This document shows, piece by piece, positions 45,270 through 57,200 of a stretch of 64,000 nucleotides of DNA; position 1 is the first letter of the stretch, and every line of letters starts with the position of its first letter. The notes under the pieces are model-generated. The model was not told where the DNA came from and did not search any database. It worked only from the letters and a program-made list of their open reading frames with translations. The DNA is from Micromussa lordhowensis. Taxonomy: Eukaryota; Cnidaria; Anthozoa; Scleractinia; Lobophylliidae. Position numbers and translations under genes: made by a program. The stretch covers positions 30,766,477-30,830,476 of the forward strand of contig OZ026602.1 in NCBI GenBank assembly GCA_964020085.1. The letters are read 5' to 3'.

Positions 45270-48200
45270 TGATAATAATCATAATAATAATAATAATAAT
45301 AATAATACTGCAGACCATCTTTATGGTCTGTATTTTGGTTACCCGCTGTATTCTGACTGTCGATTTCCTCTTGAGTTTTCTTAATCCACTCTTCCCACTC
45401 GTCAATACAGTCCTGTGGCATCCACTTAGAATAAGTGTCCCTTAGGTGCCTGCTGAACAGTGGAACTTTCATTTCCTCAAACGACGACTCGACCATTCTC
45501 GGTTGACCAGTTGGAAGATCTTCAAAGATGGGGAATTTTGATTGATCAACAGAGATCCACTCTGTCGATGTGGATCTCTTCTTGAACGAAAACCTCACTC
45601 CTTCCCCTTGAACTTCAAATTTAAATTGGTATGACTTTAGGTGCCCGTGAAGGTCAGGAATGAATCCATCTATCCAGCCTCGTACCTCGTAAAGATGGCC
45701 AAGCATTTCTGCTTCAACGGGGTCTTTTCTATTAACTTGCTTGATTTTCTGGAGCAGTTGTGCTAACGTTAGGACTTTGAACTTGTTTAAGATTCTTGCA
45801 ATGCAGGAGAAGAACTGGTCTATGTCCTCATGAGTGTGTCCCACCATTAAAAATCCAACTTTGATCTTGAAGCAAACAAACAAACACAAAAAAAGTAAAT
45901 GAAAATCAACAGAAATTTACTTTTTCACATGGCCTAGGCAAATAGGTCAAAAGGAAAGGTCTTATTGCAATAAATATATTTTTTTTACCAACAGGTAAAC
46001 AGACCATCCGAATGCTATTATTTTGGGGTGGTCAATTTTCTTTTAATTGGATGGCTGTAATCCTGTAGGTTGCTATTAAATTGCAATAAATTGCAATAAT
46101 AATGGAAAGCCAATGAAAGTTTAAGAACTAATTAGGAATATTTTTACTACTTACTTTTTTAAAGATCTTCATTTTCACAAGTAGGAAGCAGAAGCAAAGG
46201 ACCCACTTATTCTTGTTCTCTCTGCAGCAGTTGTCCATTTGCAGGTAGAGCACTTCCTGTGTGGTCTTGTGTTTGACGATTGCCTTGAGCAGCACAGTAA
46301 GTGTTAGGTTGGTGTCTTGGGGCCATCGCTGTCCTTCAGCCACATAAGTTTCAGTTCCTTTCCCATGTACAATTACTCCTACAATATGCGTCCTCAGCTG
46401 ATGTAGAGATGCCAGCGCTTTTGGTAACACAGGAAAATGAGGAATACTAGTTTTATTTTGGTCCATTCCTACAAAGAGAAAAACAACTTATTTGTATGTT
46501 TTTGTGTATGTCTCTAAGCTAAGCCTAAAAGCGTTAAAGTAATATCACGATTATTTCCACTTCATCGTTTGGTTGTGTAACAGAACATGAAACTGATCCA
46601 AGCTTTTTCAATGACAGTGGTCACTTGATGCTTGTACGGAATAATAATCATGTCAAACCAACGTATATTTTGCCGGGTATTACTTACCGTCCAAAATAAT
46701 TGACATATACTTTGTGGGATTATTCCTGGCTTTGTTGCCATGCTTGTAATACTTCTCTCTCTCTTGCATCTTAACATGTGAACATTGAATGCCAATAATC
46801 ATCATTATTATGAGCAGTTATTATCATTATTATTATTATTATCATTATTATTATTGTCACCATCATCATCATTGTTATTATGCAGCAGTTACAACTTTTG
46901 TTTATGCTACTATTAAAATAGTATGACGGGGCGTGTGAACGTAGCCCTTTACCTAACTATAGTGAAAACTTGGTACAAAAATATAAATTAAAAAATTATT
47001 AATATTATTATTATTAAAATTATTAAGATTTCATAGCCATCATTTCAGGAAATTTAGTTGTTTGTGAACTAATAGATCGAGTAAAACTATTTTTCTCAGA
47101 ACTATGCTTAACTGATTAGAAAAAAAAAGGGTTGAAGGAGTAGTTGTGTCTGACGAGAAAAATAAAACGCCAGAACAGGACGCGATTTCTTTAGATCTCA
47201 ACGGAACAAGACTGGATGTCCCGGAGAGGCCGAAAAGTGAGCGTGTCGAATTAATGTCGATCTTTCTAAAGCATCTGGATTCAAACTAGTTCATTGCCTG
47301 ATCATTTCGAACATTCTGTACCAACATATGAGTGAATTTATGAAAACCGTGTCAAGACTTAACACCAACGATAAAAAAAATTATCATTAAAAGAACATAA
47401 AAACCTGTTGTGGAGAAATGTACACTTAATAAAGTCCATTGAATATCAGTTAAGTCTCACGTTTTGAAGTACGCACTTTTGTTTTTTTAAGTGTTTATCG
47501 CGTTTTTGACGCGTGTTCTGACGCTCCTTTTTATCTGCCGATTTCTGCAGCTTGTCTTTAAACTTAACACACTTTGTACACTTGGTAAACCTGTTTTCCT
47601 GTGAAAATTAAAATAAACAATAAACACGTTATTTAAAACTGCCCTTTCAGTAATGCGGTCATGGTCATTGCATGCACCAGATAAAAACATCAGAAATGGA
47701 ACAAAAGTTGCCAACTGAATAAAAAAAAAACTGAGAACATTAACTTAAGATAAATATGCTCAGCACTAGAGTTTCCTTTCCAGTTATTGTTTACTCTTTG
47801 TTAACCTGAGCACAATAGTTACCTTTCTGATTTTAACGTTTTTTGGCCATATTCGTCTAAAATGAGAGAAAGAGCATGGTTTTGTGTCCCTTGACTTCAA
47901 AGTTTCACACATTTCATTGTAAATGTCTTCTTTCTTAAGGCAAGTTGGCAGATGTACCTAAATGAGACATAGCAAGTGAGGATTTAAAATTTGTCGGTTC
48001 TAGTAATACTAACAGTCATGTGTGGCGATCGCCGGTGTCAGGTTTGCAAACACTTGAAAATAGGAGACAGAACACGAAGAGGGATGATTGTCTGGTCACG
48101 GTCACAAAATATTGCTAATTGTTGTCGAAAATGATAGCAAACACAACGAGAATCACGGTTCAAGACGAATTAATTTTAACTTTCTCATTTCAAGGAGAAT

Positions 48201-49212
48201 TACTAGGGAAAATCACGGTTCACGACTTCTAATGAAATCACGATTCATCAAAGAACAAGCTATTTCATATTTCACGAAAAATAAGGCCATTCACGAATCA
48301 CGAAAATACCCTTTACCACCCAGGAGGGGGGGGGAGGGGTACTCCCAGAGTAAAATTCTTACGATTATCATTCGTACGTACCTCATTGCTGTCTGGCATC
48401 ATGTCTCCCAGGGTGTGCACATAATTTGACAGAAAAGCTTTGGCTTCTTGGACATGAATTTGTGTATTAAGGCCCATGCCCTTATTACAATGTTCAATGA
48501 AAACAGTTGCTGACCTCCTTAACCTCAAAATAGCAAAGTATCTGTAGGCGTCAAGTTTTTGGAAAACGAAAACGAAACGTTAATAATCATCAAACAAACC
48601 TTTCGACGGATCAATACAATACTGAGAAAGCTTAATTAACTTTCACCTTATTGGATTGCATAATAATTTTGCAAGGCAATCAAGTCACAATTAAAACAAC
48701 CAAGTGGTGAATATGTAATGATCAGTAAACCTATATTCCTAATACAAAATGGTCGCTACGAGAAAAAATGTTCCCACTGTTTGCCATGTCTGTTTTGCAG
48801 AACTCGATGTCTGTTTCAGTTGGTTTGCTTTTATGGGGAAGGCAGCACCTGGTTTGGGCGGGATAATGTTATCAACAAGATCGAAACTGCTGCATTTTCT
48901 TTGAGAAGATGGAGTCTAAAAAAGTACTGTCTACTACCTTGTACGCGTGAGACCAAGACAATTTCTCCATGCCTTTTCACAGACGCCGCTGTCTTTTCCA
49001 ATGACATAAATAACCGTCTTCTCTTCCGTGTGGGTGTTCAAATAATCTAGAACCCATTGTCTCTGATCCACGGAACGCTTTGAAGTAAACATTGCTCTGG
49101 CTGATCGGACCTGTTCTCCTGGAAGTTTACTAAAACAACGTTTGGCGCAACAGTGGACTTTCCCCAAAATGATATCTTCAACGGTTGGAACATGAGAGGG
49201 GACTGTTGGCAT
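44120..49212 (-). CDS. Candidate transposase: 9-exon protein with D-D-E/D motifs
   Basis: Exons are 48938-49212, 48382-48541, 47823-47957, 47461-47598, 46688-46769, 46155-46468, 45343-45865, 44814-44920 and 44120-44557. All splice sites are GT/AG, all phases agree, and the frame totals 2172 bases (723 aa) with no stop. The start ATG follows an in-frame TAG 21 bases upstream. A Cys/basic N-terminal half (CCAKRCFSKLPGEQV; RFTKCTKCVKF) precedes an RNase-H-like part with acids at D263 (SIILDGMDQNKT), D342 (LQMDNCCRENKNK) and E381-D384 (MVGHTHEDIDQFF). The C-terminal exon has a chromo/SH3-like stretch (QPMVTIRWLDGSYNG). I recall abundant cnidarian relatives of unknown function, related to DUF7869-type proteins. 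The acceptor of exon 5 is weak. Confidence 0.8.
44964..45227. mobile_element. Tigger-like MITE fragment in an intron
   Basis: CAGTCGAACCTG follows TA and resembles the Tigger terminus at 1489. GGTGGTCGCTTATGGCGC and, near 45185, GGTGGTCGCTCTAAC are the matching internal motifs. It lies in intron 7 of the 9-exon gene and is followed by a microsatellite. Confidence 0.5.
45228..45306. repeat. (TAA)n microsatellite
   Basis: About 25 TAA/TAATAA units with a few interruptions, in intron 7. Read on the minus strand it makes an artificial poly-Tyr tail if the exon 7 donor at 45342 is ignored. Confidence 0.9.
46805..46890. repeat. (TTA/TCA)n microsatellite
   Basis: Imperfect ATT/ATC trinucleotide run in intron 4 of the 9-exon gene. 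Confidence 0.8.
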
Positions 49213-49916
49213 AATATTCAGTGAACTTCGCTAAGACTCAGAGATTGCTATAGTGATATACGCTGGTAGTAACTGTGCATGTGTATGTAACCAAAGCAAA
49301 GTCAACCAATCAAACTGTAAAACAAAAAAAAATCAAACATACAACAGGAAGCTTTATTTTGTCTCAATCTTTAACAGTGCTGCTTGACAATTTAGAATCA
49401 CATTTCTTGGTTGGTTGGTTGGTTGCTTTTGATTGTTTTCTGCTAACTTCGTCTGTGCAGCCTGGTTTGAAGTCAGAGTTACAATAACATCAAACGGTCT
49501 GAGATACTTTAAACTACAAACAATCTGATTTATTTCTTCAATCGATATTTACACTCACACAGTGACGTACATTTTCTTAGTTGAACTATCAGTATTTAGC
49601 CTATAAACGAATATCATTCCAGGATGGCAAAGGACGATAGACATCATTTTGTTACATTGGTTGGACACTGAAGCATTACACTTGTAAAGTAAAATTAGTA
49701 GCTGTGGTTTTGGGTTTATTTTTTTTTCTTTTAAATAAAAATGTCTCAAGCCCCCTTTGTCATTTTTCAATCATAACGGTAAGTTATAGCAATGAGGATC
49801 GATGCGTGATTTCAATCATTTAGTTTCCACTTAGCTCAGATAATCAGATAATCAGATAATCTTTTCAAACGTTTCTCAAAGAAAAAGTTGTTAACCTTTG
49901 CTTTCCATGGTTGTTG

Positions 49917-50698
49917 TCAGACATTCTCATCTGTTCGCCTGTTGACAGTGTCCTCCACAAAGTCATTCAGTGAACGTCCTCTCTTAATTAATTTGTCGAT
50001 GGCCTCGTAGTTTTTATCGTTTTGTGCGAAAGATCTATGTTCCTTTGATTCAAGGTGACTATTTAAATCTGTATAATAACATTGACAACATTCACAAAAT
50101 TTTCTTATTTCCCTCGACTCCTGTTTGCTACCGCTCTCTAGCTGCCTCATATTGCCTCCTTTCCATACAGTTGGACTGTCCAAGTCTATGCTTGACCAAG
50201 AGTCGAATTCCTTAAAAATTGGACTATGTCTTCTTGAATGGTCCTCAACTTTAATGAAGGGAGCCCTCAGACCGCGGGTAAACATTTTTTTATCGCTATT
50301 TATATTACTCGTCTGAGGTTCTCTATCGTCACCTGGGCTGTAATCTCTCTTCCTAGAAATTAACATTTCCTTAATTTTTTTCTTGAACTCCGAAACAGAG
50401 AACACTTTAAACCCAAATTCACGACCTCTTTCTTGCAATGTTTTTTTATGATAACTTGGCAAATTTAGGGCAGTGGCTAAAAGCATTTTTGCTCTAGATC
50501 CACGTTTCCTAACTAGCAACTCGTCTGACGTCTTAGTTGGGCTATCGAACGGATCCGTAATGACAAAGTCTACACGCTTTGTCAGAAATTGACTAATCGA
50601 TCCGCCAAGACTTTTTATGTCCTCAACAAGTCTGTCGCAATTCTGGTTTGTTTCCAAGAAAATTTTCTTCCCTCTCAATGAAGTCCAATCTTGAATTC
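49917..50698 (-). CDS. DBF4-like protein exon
   Basis: One 782-bp exon (acceptor at 50699-50700) encodes about 260 residues. The order is that of DBF4, the regulatory subunit of Cdc7 kinase. A BRCT-like N-motif comes first (GKKIFLETNQNCDRLVEDIK, LGGSISQFLTKRVDFVIT). Motif M follows (RAPFIKVEDHSRRHSPIFKE). The DBF-type zinc finger (FCECCQCYYTDLNSHLESKE, H, R) and FAQNDKNYEAIDKLI come last. There is no ATG at its start, so a 5' exon must be joined. The first exon at 52746-53181 ends in the right phase (1). It lies inside the giant element on the same strand as the candidate transposase. It is shorter than animal DBF4 and could be a captured host gene. Confidence 0.8.
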
Positions 50699-51377
50699 CT
50701 AAGAAAAAGATATTACATTGTAAATTTTTGAAACCGTTGTTGCCTATTGTATTGATTATAGAAGAGCTACTTCACCAGCAGCTTTGTCTGGGAGTGAGTG
50801 GGGGTGGGAGCTTGGCTTGATTTTGTTATAAGTTGAATAGTCTCACGTCACATTATTTGCGTTATTTAAAGATATTCACCGAAAAAATTTGAACTTGAGT
50901 CTGCGTTCATATGGCTGCAGAGGTCTCGTATCACAGCAAACGAGACAAGAGAGATCTGCACGCAAGCTATTAATTGCAGCTAATTGGTTTAAATTTGGTT
51001 CAGTCTGGCAGATTTCAAAATATCAACGATTCGGGTGAGAAAAATCGTAAGAGAAAACTTGCGAGAACAAAATGTTAAAGCTCTTCAAATCATCAGATTA
51101 ACCTTTATTGTAATTATTAAAAAAGCCGGTGAACTTTTCTTCGCCCACTCGATCACGACAGTATGTTCCGTGATAAAACAAATCCGATACCAAATAATGT
51201 CACTGATAGTTCATCCTACCATACCCCGTGACTGAAAGCCCTTTGTTCAGATTTCTACACGCATCCGCGTGCGATAAAATGTTGGTGGCAAAATAATGAG
51301 TTTAGTTTCCGGCAGTTTGTCAGAAACAATTTGCGGTGTAAATTCAGACAGTGTTAAGCATTTAATACTATGATCAA

Positions 51378-53181
51378 TTAACGCGGTTCTATTTCTTCAG
51401 CAAAATCAAAATCATGCTGGCAATTGTCACAGAATACGCTATCGTCACAATAATACTGCAACATGCCATTTTCGCTTTCAAAAATCCCCTTAGAATAACA
51501 CTGGAATTTTTTGCTACAATTTGGGCAGATCTCCGTGACTTCGCCTTCGCCATATTTTTCTTTTAATTCTGAAGAGGCGTCCTTTGAATGGGTAGCGTCA
51601 GTGGGCTCTAAGTAATCATGACGTCCTCTTCCTACAGTCAGACAAAATTGAAACAGCTGAAACAATTCCTTTTTATGAAATGATCTGGGTTTTAAAAGAA
51701 GGGTTTCTTAAAGGAAGATGTGTTTGGGATGGCTTATTAGCATGCAGTTAAACTGAAAAAAAACTCCCTTTTGTATTTGTGACAATAGACAGTCCACTTC
51801 TAAAACCACAGCAAACAGGCTAGCCACAGTCCACTCCCACTCGGAAAAGAAAAAGAATTGAGCGGAAATTACGGGTTTCCGTGATATCGCTTTCTAGTCC
51901 ATGCATGATTTCCAACACATCGTTCACGTGGTGACTCGTGACAATTTCCACAATCAATCTGCTTTCATAGTTCTATATATATTTTGCAAGTTTCAAGTCG
52001 GAATAAAAACAAACCTAATCGAAGACAACTGACTTCAAATGTAAAAGCATTCAACACATCTAATTAACAAAAGAAGAAAATAAGTTGGCACACTGCATAC
52101 ACTAATAATTATTCTTGAAACTTTGATGTGGCTAAAATCGCAGCAGCCGATTAAATCACCGCAAGTTCGTTTAATTTACGAAAAATAAAGTTAAAGATTA
52201 CATTTCAATCACATTTATATTTCCAGTAAAGACAGAAAAATATTAGCCAATCAAATAAGTGTGATCTGCCAAAAATGCGATTTAGCTGTTAATTCGATTT
52301 CATATTTACAACAAGCACTGAATTAAAACGTTGCAGATTTAACTGCTAATAGAAATCTGAAAGTTCAGGTCATAAGAGTATTCAGAAAAGCTTTGTCCTC
52401 ATCCCAATGACTCCTTCCCCGCCCCTCAAGGTCACCCGCTTGGCATTTCATTCGTATTTTATCACCCAAAAATGTAGGGCCAGGGTATCAGGGCTAGATT
52501 TTTTTTTTGGTATGATTCTTCCGGTTTTTCATATGTTGACTGTTTTGGTTATGTTTGCCTGCTTGTGGATAAACTAGCTATAGAAGCAAATCGTAGTGAC
52601 ATCGCGGAAATTGTTTTAAACCGGGTGATGCACCCAACAGATTATAGTCACGTTGAAATCTAAGCCTAACACGCGAAACATTTCATTGAACAAACTTGCT
52701 ATAAGCGTTCGAAGAACACCAAGACTACCATTTCGCAGTACATACCTTTGTCTTTCTTTCTTGACTCCTTGATTTCTTTATTGGACGGACCACAGACTCT
52801 AGTGTCCCCGACTCTAGTATGGGAGCTGATACTGTTATCACTAGAGCTGGTTTCTTCACATTCCAGGAGTGTAGCTGCCGTTGAATTGTGCGTTGGATCA
52901 CGCATGGCGCGGAGATCAGATGGGCGTGCTGTATTATCGTTTTGAAATTCATCAGCCACAAAAGAACAGCCGGGCCCTTCATTATGCTCTGCAGGGTCCT
53001 TTTCATCCATGAGCTCACCTGGGCTTAGGTCCTCGTTATCGCTAGATACCAGTGAAAACTCTTCATCTTCTGATATAAGAGAAAGCTCTTCCCACGTTTG
53101 GTTGGTAGAACAGGTTGAATTTTCAAGGTCTTTGCCAAAACTGCGTTCTTTTTCGGTTGTCAACAGCGAGTACTCGTCCAT
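51378..53181 (-). CDS. Acidic protein with C-terminal zinc ribbon, 2 exons
   Basis: Exon 1 is 52746-53181 (donor GTATGT, phase 1) and exon 2 is 51378-51631 (acceptor GACTGTAG), together 229 residues. Exon 1 begins MDEYSLLTTEKERSFGKDLE and is Ser/Glu/Asp-rich with no known domain. Exon 2 ends in a Cys cluster (CPNCSKKFQC ... YYCDDSVFCDNCQHDFD) that looks like a zinc ribbon. The DBF4-like exon downstream has the same entry phase, so exon 1 could serve both proteins by alternative splicing. Function unknown. Confidence 0.65.
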
Positions 53182-54208
53182 CGTAACCTTTCTTTCTTAC
53201 TGCCTACGAGATGCCTGGCAGAATGTTGGCACAAGACGGTAATGTCCAAGCTTGTCTTAGCATTTAATTGCGCGCGAAAAGCTAAACGGCCTTATATTAT
53301 GAAATGCAACGGGCCAAGTCCACCATACTTTGCGCGCAGCAGCTCCAAGAAGTCTTTGTTATCGTATTAGTTGTTATAATGTCTATTTTAATTTAATCAT
53401 TTTTTTGTAATGAATTGACAAATGGCTGTCTAAATTTCACCACAAGTTCCTGCGTTTTTGCAAGACACTAATTCCATTGTGTTGTAATTATGTAACTTCT
53501 TCCAGGTGTTAAGGAAATTAGGGCGTAGCACGATAAAATGACGAGCGAAAAAAAGGAGAGAGGAATAACCGAGGCTAAGATGTATCTATCGAGCCGCGAT
53601 AAAAGCCAGAACAATCAAACCCTCTGTTTTCTTCTTGGCGGCTCGCTTTGCGGCTTATTCGTACTCAAGATAGAGGAAAGAAAGAAAACCCCTGAGCCAG
53701 AAAAATGCAATGACTGATATATATTTGCGTGTGTGTGTGTGCGTGTGTCAACTCTATGGCGGCACTTTGGCAAAAAGATAAACGATCACGCAAGTTCAAC
53801 AAATGAAGACAATAAACATTGACAATCACGCGGATAGCAGACGTTAAGCATGCTCCCGTGCTGATTTGTTAGGCAAAAATGTCGACATTTTATTCGTTAT
53901 AGCCACGTCGTGGCGCAGTTGATCACCCGAGAGCCGACAAACCCATTGATGCCGAAATGCTACGTGAGCGGAACTCCACTACACATAATGGGAAAACAAT
54001 CCCGTTATCACAAAGGGATTCATGTTACTACGAACACACGTTATACCGACAGAGAAAAATAAGAACTATTATCCTCTGTTCTCAAACAGAGAAAAAAGGA
54101 TTATGTGTCGGTTACATCAGAAGTAATACGATGCCATTCATTTTACACCAATCTTAATTTTACGCCGACCTCAGTGTTACGTGAGCTATTTCAAAAGAAT
54201 CTCAAGAA
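53182..54208. promoter_or_regulatory. Divergent promoter region inside the giant element
   Basis: About 1 kb between the start codons of the minus-strand acidic/DBF4-like unit and the plus-strand ParB-like gene. It contains a short (GT)n run at 53729-53747. I see no gene and no clear core promoter motif. Confidence 0.45.
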
Positions 54209-57200
54209 ATGGCTTGGCATTTAACTAAAGATGACCAGAACAACGTTTTCCTTGGTCTTAAAGATAAAGTGGCCTTCGAATTAGGACCCATTACAGCATT
54301 CCAAGAGTCTACTAGAGGCAAGAACATTTTGAATGTGAGATGTGAAAAAGGCGGTAAAGCGGTTAAAATTTCGAACTTTGTGAAAACAAAATCCATTGGG
54401 GAGTTTGCCATTTGCACGACTGCGACAAGCTTTCAGTCACAACTGGAAGGCTTTGTCAGTAAAGAGCCCTCTGTATCAAACTCAAGGCGGTCACCATCAT
54501 CTCATAGTGTCGATGTTGTTCCAAGTTCGGAAATAAGCCAAACAACACCAAGTGGCACTCCAAACAGTGGTTCTGCCTCTAAGACCTATCAACAGTCAGT
54601 AACGCCAGATATTGGCAACAATGATGGAAACAATGCTGCCGCCGATACTCCTTGCACATCTAAACAACAAAGAATTCGAAAAAGAAGATTGCCTGAGCCG
54701 GATGCTACTGAAATTATTCAAAGTCTTCCACGGAAAGATGTCCTTTCACCCCTTCAGCGGAGATTCGAAGAATGCAAAGTTGGTAAGTCCAATGATTGAC
54801 ATTCTTCCCAAAAACTGTTTTGCGATACGTATTCGTTTATTTGTGATACTTAATGCATTTCGTTCATTAGTGAGTTAGATATATGTGGCATGTTACACTC
54901 ACTACGTTCGTTTTTTATCTCTGCTTTTTTTCCGCTCATTGTCAGCCCAAACGTGAAAGACCAACAATGCACCAGTTTCGTAAAATTTCACGAGGAACAG
55001 AATTTCAAATACTTGGTAACAGCTATTACAGAGTTCCCATAGTAAAAAATCATAAGATTCACAGGCGGATATGGCGGGATAAATCTTGGTAGGGTTATGT
55101 TAGGAGTTCCCTTTGATGTTTAGAGTACACCGACCCCCCCCCCCCTCTTAATTGGACGGTTTTGTTTTCCGGCGCTTGTTGCACAAGTCATCAGAAGATC
55201 TCACCTTCATCAAATGTTAGTAGAGAGGTAATTACAGCGAGGATGAACGAATGATACAGTCTAAATTGAAAGGCCTTTCCTTAATCGAGCGACTGTGAAT
55301 AAAGTAGGGGTCTAGCGCGAAGTTAACATTTTGAATGAAGGAATTTGTGGTTTCTAGTTTAAAATCAATTAACCTGCGATCGGATTTTATGATTATTACA
55401 CTGTCTATTGGATATGAAATTGTATTTCATGCCATAATCTACTTGCATGATCTCGCTTAATTTAAGCGCTTATTCTAATATAAATTTTGACCTGTTTATT
55501 CAGGAACCTTCTCTGTACCAGTCAACCAACTAGTTACCCCAGAAAAAAAGAAATTGCTGATCAGAGAAATCGACCCACAAGCAGTTGACGCGCTCAAGGA
55601 GAAAATAATCCAACATCCAAATGGATTTTACTCAAGAATTCCTGTGATAGCCCCACAACTTAAGTCTAAGGATGAATTTAAAAAGGAAGGCTTGTCCTCT
55701 TTACGCCTAGAAACACTAGGCAATAACCATCTGAGAAGAGCTTCCCAAGAGCTGGTCGCGGATCAGCGTTTCGCGGATTGTAGGTTTGTCGCTAATCGCG
55801 ATGTAACGATCTATGCTGGACTGACCGACGAGGAGGCAGTCGCTCTGGCGGTGCAGCATCAGCTAGACCAAACCAGGACCCATACTTTGACTTTCATGGA
55901 TAAGGCAAAGCTTTGTCAGAAGCGATTTGCTGACTTTAAGGGTATAGATGAGACAGAACTAGGTATCGAGGAAACTGTAGTTCCGAACGAGTTTAAAGCC
56001 AGCATGTGTGACCTGCTAGAAGAACCATACAGCAAAGACAACACCAAGGTATAGAAAAATCGTAGCGCAAATTATGATGCAAAGATTATTATACAAATTA
56101 TACTGAACTATTTGTTTTTTCGTATTTTGTTTTTCTTACAGTCTTAATTAACTGATAAACTGGTTTCAGCATCATTATAACAACGTGGTCTATGATTATC
56201 ATAGTTATTCAGGACTAAGTTACTCAGCATTTGGTGAACATTTAACTTATTCTTACTAAAGGCTGATGTGTTGCCCTCTTTGGCCACGTTAAAACGTCTG
56301 ATGTAACACGTTATATTTTCGCAGACTTTCAACCGCCTCGGAGCTTTGTGGTTTTGTACTAAGCTTTCACAAGACGTATTTAACAAGCTGGAAGAAGTAA
56401 ACAACAAATTTAGCAGAGGAGAACTCACGGGACAAAAGAGATCTAAAAAGTCTGCAATATCCACGCCCGATTGTTTGCTTAATAAAGAAGGTCTTGGAAG
56501 TTATGTAAGTGCAACTAAAGGTCTTATTGAAGTTTAAAATAACAGAGGTGAAGCTCGATCTCTTAACCCTCTCTGTACGCATTGCTCTCATTCAACTCGA
56601 CCGTTCGCCATTCCATTTCATCTTCCTATCAGACCAATCAAAATGTGACATTTTATCCGTCCGTTAATTTGTTCTCCTCTCTATCATTTTTCTCGTTTTG
56701 GTGGTTATTCAGTCAATAATATAATTCTGGCCTATTTTTAGCTCAGATAATGTATTCTAGTATTGGTGCTTTTTTTTAGACTGTAGAAAGACTGCAAGGC
56801 AATCTTTCTAACCCAGTTCGATTGGAACTTTTGACGAAGGTGGCAAACAAAACGTTGTCTTTACAAGGTATGTATCGCGAGGCCGCCAAAATAAAAAAAA
56901 TGCAGCAACTGAGAAGTCTAATAAAAAACCACCTCCATTTTGAGAACTTTGAACAAGCCATGGATCAATATCCACACATCCTGGATGAAGAAAAACTTGA
57001 AAAGTACTTGGAATTGAACCTATCTGCACTTCCTCTTGAACTAAAGGTAAGTGAGTAATCAAGTGTATTGCCGGTACAAGTTTTGGTGGCTCACGGATTC
57101 AACATTAAATCCACGTTACGCAGGACTTAACTGATATCCTGCATGTACTGTAATACCCTATTGAAACATGATTTGCACTCTATTGCTTTTAGCCATCTGA

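Noticed and set aside
45182..45342. Poly-Tyr extension of the 9-exon protein
   Set aside because: It comes from reading through the (TAA)n microsatellite. A phase-correct donor at 45342 joins exon 7 to exon 8.
49917..50698. Ordinary host DBF4 gene
   Set aside because: It lies between the matched ends and arrays of an element inserted in polB, so a host locus is unlikely. Not fully excluded without a genome search.
53900..53940. tRNA or SINE head with an A-box-like GTGGCGCAGTTGATC
   Set aside because: No B box or cloverleaf arms could be found at the right distance.
54883..55092. Small ORF with a hydrophobic start between ParB-like exons
   Set aside because: It lies in an intron whose flanking exons join in phase without it, and it resembles nothing I know.
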